Shown piece after piece: positions 60,869-64,000 of a stretch of DNA of 64,000 nt. The notes under the pieces were generated by a model. The model did no database searches, was not told the origin of the DNA, and saw only the letters and a program-made list of their open reading frames with translations. The number at the start of each line of letters is the position of its first letter. Position 1 is the first letter of the stretch. The DNA comes from CAYFNF01 sp964344485. GTDB taxonomy: Bacteria > Patescibacteriota > Patescibacteriia > UBA9570 > XYC2-FULL-38-9. Location: the NCBI GenBank assembly GCA_964344485.1, contig CAYFNF010000002.1, positions 124,001-188,000 on the forward strand, in the 5' to 3' direction. Made by a program: the position numbers and the translations under genes.

Positions 60869-61597
60869 TTATTCTTTCTTTTCTTCAGCAGGCTCTTCTT
60901 GTTCCTTTTCCTGTGCGGCTTCACCCTCTTCAGCTCCTTCACCTTCTGCTTCATCCTCTTCAGCTCCTTCTTCAACTTCTACGCTGTCTACATCCTCGAC
61001 TACATCCTCTTCAAGTGCTTGTAACTCTTCCTCACTTCGAGGTTCAGAGACTGATACCACTGTTTCTTCTGCATCATGAAGTGCCTCCACACCTTCAGGT
61101 AATTGGAGGTCTTTAATGCGGATCATATCATCAAAGGTCTTGAGTCCATCTAATGAAACCACAATATTTTGCGGAAGGTCTTTTGGTAGACATTCGATTT
61201 CAAGCGAAGACGCATTCTTTACCACGATACCGCCAAGCTCTTTCTCTGCTGGAGCCAGGCCAGTGAATTCAATCTCGACTTCTGTTTTCAGTTTCTCACC
61301 CATCTTTACCTGATAAAAGTCGATGTGAGTAATGTCATCCGTCAATGCATCTCGCTGCACTTCTTGGATAATAACTTTGACTGGCTCTTGCTCATCTACA
61401 ACTAAATCAATTAACGAGCTCTCTCCGACCGAAGAGTACACTTTCATAAATAATGGAAAATCCATCTCTAATGGTTGAGTTTCAATCTCAGAACCATATA
61501 TCACGGCGGGAATCTTCTTTTCTTCGCGCGTTTTCTTAGAATTCAACCTTCCAGTTGCATCCCGTTTTTTCGCTTGTAATATTGTTGCGTCCGACAT
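60869..61597 (-). CDS. rplY: 50S ribosomal protein bL25 (CTC form)
   Basis: The 242-residue protein binds 5S rRNA. The N-terminal L25 domain (1-90) has KKIPAVIYG and DALTDDITHIDFYQV; the beta-rich TL5/CTC domain (about 95-185) has LEIECLPKDLPQNIVV and DLQLPEGV. A very acidic, low-complexity tail (about 195-242) follows, echoing the rpoA tail. The first gene of a six-gene minus-strand run. Confidence 0.94.
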   Translation of the reverse strand: MSDATILQAKKRDATGRLNSKKTREEKKIPAVIYGSEIETQPLEMDFPLFMKVYSSVGESSLIDLVVDEQEPVKVIIQEVQRDALTDDITHIDFYQVKMGEKLKTEVEIEFTGLAPAEKELGGIVVKNASSLEIECLPKDLPQNIVVSLDGLKTFDDMIRIKDLQLPEGVEALHDAEETVVSVSEPRSEEELQALEEDVVEDVDSVEVEEGAEEDEAEGEGAEEGEAAQEKEQEEPAEEKKE

Positions 61598-61627
61598 AGT
61601 ATACTGTATTCATTTATAATTAATAAC

Positions 61628-61639
61628 GCATAAATGCGC
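61628..61639. repeat. Small inverted repeat in the rplY leader
   Basis: CGCAT (61628-61632) and ATGCG (61635-61639) flank two bases in the leader of rplY. It is short; regulation or a transcript 5' hairpin are both possible. Confidence 0.45.
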
Positions 61640-61646
61640 CTGAAAA

Positions 61647-61675
61647 AGTATAGGAAATATTGGTTTTTTTGTCAA
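61647..61675 (-). promoter_or_regulatory. Near-consensus promoter for the rplY operon
   Basis: Minus-strand -35 TTGACA (61675-61670) and -10 TATACT (61652-61647) with a 17-bp spacer. The -35 overlaps the rodA stop codon. The leader is about 43 nt and contains a 12-bp inverted repeat (61628-61639). Confidence 0.8.
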
Positions 61676-62754
61676 TCTGTTGGTCTACCAGCAGCATGAG
61701 CAATACCAAGAAGCAAAATTGTCATAACTAATGAGGAGCCGCCTGCACTTAACAACGGAAGTGGAACGCCGGTAACTGGCAGTACCCCAAGATTCATGCC
61801 TATGACGAGTATGCTCTGCACTCCAAGGTATCCAACCGTCCCGAGAATTAATAAAAAGCTATAATTATCTTTGACTTGGCTCATCCACACCCAAAGACGG
61901 AAAAAAAGAATACCAAAAGCAACAAAGAGCACAGTGATACCGAGGAATCCAAACTCTTCAGCGATGACTGCAAAGATGAAGTCAGAGCTCGCCTCAGGCA
62001 GAAAGTGTAACTGACTCTGTGTTCCAAACCCTAATCCCCTTCCCCAAAATGATCCTGAACCGATTGCCACAATAGATTGAGAGATATTATATCCTGCTCC
62101 AAGCGGATCATTCTCTGCATGCAGGAACGTGGTCAAGCGTTCTTTCTGATAGTCTTGAAAGATAAAAAACCACCCGATCAATCCGCTGACGATCACTCCG
62201 GCAATCACTGTTCCGATAATCCATTTTGGTGATTTCAACGCGATAAGAAAGATACACCAGATCGAAAAGATGATGAACGCAGAACCTAGGTCGGGCTGTA
62301 GAAAAATTAATCCGCACAGAATCAGTGTGACCACTCCGGTGATAGCAGCGTATTTTTTCTGTTGTAGCAGCGCTGGATCTTTTTCAACGTACGCTGCCAT
62401 AAATAGAATGAACAACAACTTGACGAACTCAACTGGTTGAAATGATGCACCGCCAATAATGAACCAGCCAGTAGTGCCGCGCACTGTGGTACCAAATAGT
62501 AATACAGCGATGAGCAACAGTACCGCGACTATTACATATAACGCGGCATGAGTTTTAATCACTCGATAGTTTCCAACTGTGATTGCGGCAAAACCGACCA
62601 ACCCGATGATCGCAATAACTAGCTGCTTAGAAAAATGCTGCCCTATACTATACTGGGCTAATAATCCTAGTCCAATTAAAAACAGCACTGCCCCCACAAA
62701 CCACCAATCAACTACTGCAGCGCTGGCTCTGCTTTTCTCAATAAACTGTCTCAT
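61672..62754 (-). CDS. rodA: RodA, SEDS peptidoglycan polymerase
   Basis: The 360-residue protein has about ten transmembrane helices and the SEDS family motifs: QPDLGSAFIIF, LGAGYNISQSIVAIGSGSFWGRGLGFGTQSQ (by position 225-255), FLPEASSDFIFAVIAEEFGF with the catalytic Asp near D265, and GVPLPLLSAGGSSLV. It polymerises glycan strands with PBP2 (mrdA at 34320). The upstream gene ends 3 nt before it. It is separated from the mreBCD-mrdA operon by about 25 kb. Confidence 0.95.
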   Translation of the reverse strand: MRQFIEKSRASAAVVDWWFVGAVLFLIGLGLLAQYSIGQHFSKQLVIAIIGLVGFAAITVGNYRVIKTHAALYVIVAVLLLIAVLLFGTTVRGTTGWFIIGGASFQPVEFVKLLFILFMAAYVEKDPALLQQKKYAAITGVVTLILCGLIFLQPDLGSAFIIFSIWCIFLIALKSPKWIIGTVIAGVIVSGLIGWFFIFQDYQKERLTTFLHAENDPLGAGYNISQSIVAIGSGSFWGRGLGFGTQSQLHFLPEASSDFIFAVIAEEFGFLGITVLFVAFGILFFRLWVWMSQVKDNYSFLLILGTVGYLGVQSILVIGMNLGVLPVTGVPLPLLSAGGSSLVMTILLLGIAHAAGRPTD

Positions 62755-62757
62755 ATA

Positions 62758-63609
62758 CTAATCACTCAGTTTCCTGATAATAAGCTCTTCATTCAATTTG
62801 TCAATATTCACATGCACGGTTGGCTTCAGATCTTTCGACAACTTTAGAGGCCAAAAAAATGTCACGTCTCTGGTTTCGAGTGATGATATTTCGTCGATGT
62901 AAAAACTATCAATAGCTTGTATCTCATTTTCTGGATCGATCATTAAGGCCACCACCTGCGTCTGCCGATACCCCCAGATCGATTTATTCTTGATAGTGAG
63001 GCTTAGTTTAGTTTGAAATGATAAGCTCCCTTCCTCTGAGTTTATAAAATCATACTCAGCGTTTAGATACTCCCAATTCTCTTCTGGTAATTTATCAGGA
63101 CGTTGAATGCGTTTCCAAATCACATCGCCCATGACTATGCTCACTGCAGGTGCATCGTCTCCGGAGAAAGCTAAGTCTGTTTTTGTAATATACCGTTCTT
63201 GCAACGGTGCGAGTGTAATCTCCTCTGTACCTGCGGAAATTCCACCGATAAAAACTTCATACTCAATCTTAGTTGCGCCCCAAATGGTATTTGGATTATA
63301 GAGATTTGCAACCACAGAGACACTATCTTCACTATGAATAACTGAGGTAGCAAGACGCTGTTGAATGTCCTGCGGCGGATTCTTTGCATCATATCGAACA
63401 ATAGACCCACTCACAATCTGCATGATTTCGTTCGTCTGCTTAATATGCGAGAGCCAATCCACTAACTGAAATACTGCCATGCCAATCATGCACGCAGCTA
63501 CAACACCAACACAGCTCGTATAGAATATTTTAATGAGTTTTCGGTGTGTGGTTATCCAAAAACCAATCTTAAACTTGCTCTCCGAAATATTATTCTGCGA
63601 TGTCTCCAT
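62758..63609 (-). CDS. Single-pass membrane protein preceding rodA, unknown
   Basis: The 283-residue protein is not recognised. It has a short cytoplasmic N-terminus, one membrane helix (about 26-48) and a beta-rich external domain with repeated strand-like segments. I chose the ATG at 63609 because a promoter -10 ends 7 nt before it; a longer frame to 63690 runs through that promoter and a palindrome. Pairing with rodA (3-nt gap) suggests an envelope or elongasome role. Confidence 0.7.
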   Translation of the reverse strand: METSQNNISESKFKIGFWITTHRKLIKIFYTSCVGVVAACMIGMAVFQLVDWLSHIKQTNEIMQIVSGSIVRYDAKNPPQDIQQRLATSVIHSEDSVSVVANLYNPNTIWGATKIEYEVFIGGISAGTEEITLAPLQERYITKTDLAFSGDDAPAVSIVMGDVIWKRIQRPDKLPEENWEYLNAEYDFINSEEGSLSFQTKLSLTIKNKSIWGYRQTQVVALMIDPENEIQAIDSFYIDEISSLETRDVTFFWPLKLSKDLKPTVHVNIDKLNEELIIRKLSD

Positions 63610-63615
63610 GTACGT

Positions 63616-63644
63616 ATTGTACCATTGTTGTGGTTTGACTTCAA
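63616..63644 (-). promoter_or_regulatory. Extended -10 promoter for the rodA pair, leaderless
   Basis: Minus-strand -35 TTGAAG (63644-63639) and -10 TACAAT (63621-63616) with a 17-bp spacer and an upstream TG. The -10 ends exactly 7 nt before the A of the ATG at 63609. Confidence 0.7.
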
Positions 63645-63648
63645 TTAT

Positions 63649-63662
63649 GTTATGATCATAAC
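63649..63662. promoter_or_regulatory. 14-bp perfect palindrome, possible operator
   Basis: A perfect palindrome (GTTATGA/TCATAAC) lies 5 bp upstream of the -35 box of the rodA-pair promoter and between divergent genes. The size and symmetry suit a dimeric regulator. Confidence 0.45.
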
Positions 63663-63699
63663 GCGATAAAAAAACAAAATTATTAATCATACATATTAT

Positions 63700-63996
63700 A
63701 TGTACGATACAAGCGTCGATGTTATGTACGGAGTGATATCACTCTGCATACTCATTTTTACCGGTTTTTTAGTATGGATGATGTATTACGTAGTACAAAT
63801 ATTGAAGCAAGGGAACGAAGTTATCACAGAAATCCGTGAAAAAATCGTAGAATTTGAAGAAGCGCTCGCAAGTATTAAAGAGAAAGTGATTACATCAGCG
63901 ACCTCGATCTCATTTATTGCATCACAGATTAGTACTGTAGTGGATGCGGTAAAAGCAAAGAAAGCCACACCGAAGCGTACGAGTAAGAAAAAATAG
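63700..63996 (+). CDS. Small single-pass membrane protein, unknown
   Basis: The 98-residue protein has an N-terminal hydrophobic helix (about 8-34), an amphipathic helical middle (about 38-85, pattern of heptad Val/Ile) and a basic tail ending RTSKKK. This is the look of a small coiled-coil membrane protein such as YtxH/DUF948-like. Divergent from the rodA pair; no confident promoter. The gene ends 4 nt before the window edge. Confidence 0.65.
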   Translation: MYDTSVDVMYGVISLCILIFTGFLVWMMYYVVQILKQGNEVITEIREKIVEFEEALASIKEKVITSATSISFIASQISTVVDAVKAKKATPKRTSKKK

Positions 63997-64000
63997 CTCT

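Noticed and set aside
60831..61116. Ser/Pro/Leu-rich plus-strand frames opposite rplY
   Set aside because: They are antisense of the Glu-rich bL25 tail (GAA/GAG codons read as TTC/CTC) and have no independent support.
1..64000. UGA recoding as in Gracilibacteria or Absconditabacteria
   Set aside because: Many clear genes end in TGA at conserved C-termini (ribH, mnmA, mrdA, holB) and no in-frame TGA occurs within conserved domains.
1..64000. CRISPR array, defence island, prophage or insertion sequence
   Set aside because: No regularly spaced repeats, transposase, integrase, Cas or restriction-type proteins were found; nearly all DNA is explained by housekeeping and envelope genes.

Overview
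The window looks like a piece of a small, streamlined bacterial genome of the Candidate Phyla Radiation (Patescibacteria) type. The evidence is almost no intergenic DNA, many 1-20 nt gene junctions and ATGA overlaps, trimmed forms of universal proteins (alanyl-tRNA synthetase, RNA polymerase alpha, PriA), and families common in that group (DUF4012, DUF3048, membrane-anchored Mur ligase, type-3 thrombospondin repeats). TGA is used as a stop throughout, so the code is standard and the UGA-recoding lineages (Gracilibacteria, Absconditabacteria) are unlikely. Base composition is moderately AT-rich. I saw no tRNA, rRNA, CRISPR array, insertion sequence or prophage. Two runs of exactly ten N (5827-5836, 49909-49918) are assembly gaps inside genes.

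Layout. 1-2210: riboflavin cluster (stand-alone flavokinase, riboflavin synthase, lumazine synthase) plus a seven-helix membrane protein. 2215-8257: a stand-alone PEP-synthase ATP-grasp domain, a tandem-GGDEF protein, an orphan histidine kinase and a proline-rich membrane protein with calcium-binding type repeats. 8263-11808: mnmA, a small membrane protein, a short alaS. 11854-15840: ribosomal operon infA-rpmJ-rpsM-rpsK-rpsD-rpoA-rplQ-rplM-rpsI behind a consensus promoter. 15856-28103: a surface polysaccharide locus (flippase, six glycosyltransferases, Wzy/ligase-like protein, DUF4012 protein, an aberrant MreB). 28105-31837: DNA polymerase III delta prime, beta-propeller lipoprotein, frr, rseP. 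31925-36233: mreB-mreC-mreD-mrdA. 36286-39555: greA, lysS, serS. 39560-44287 (minus strand): hydrolase, membrane MurF-like ligase, DegT-type aminotransferase, FemAB-like transferase. 44390-49277: FtsQ-like protein, M23 peptidase, gltX, WecG-type transferase. 49383-54660: secreted lysozyme-like repeat protein, MEMO/LigB-like protein, degenerate priA, def, fmt. 54661-63609 (minus strand): rodA and its partner, then rplY, two DUF3048 proteins, a membrane protein, an amino-acid permease and a membrane glycosyltransferase in one run.

Most of the content is translation, envelope growth and surface glycan assembly. Cell elongation genes (mreBCD, mrdA, rodA, a second MreB, MurF-like, FtsQ-like, M23) are spread across several operons.

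The most notable observations are: (i) a second MreB in the polysaccharide locus with altered active-site residues; (ii) at least eight promoters whose -10 box ends only 7-9 nt before the ATG, implying leaderless mRNAs; (iii) a PriA homologue in the usual priA-def-fmt position that has lost its helicase motifs; (iv) an RNA polymerase alpha subunit whose C-terminal domain is replaced by an acidic tail; (v) a Mur ligase in which a membrane domain replaces the usual N-terminal substrate domain. I did not find a clear new defence or mobile system.
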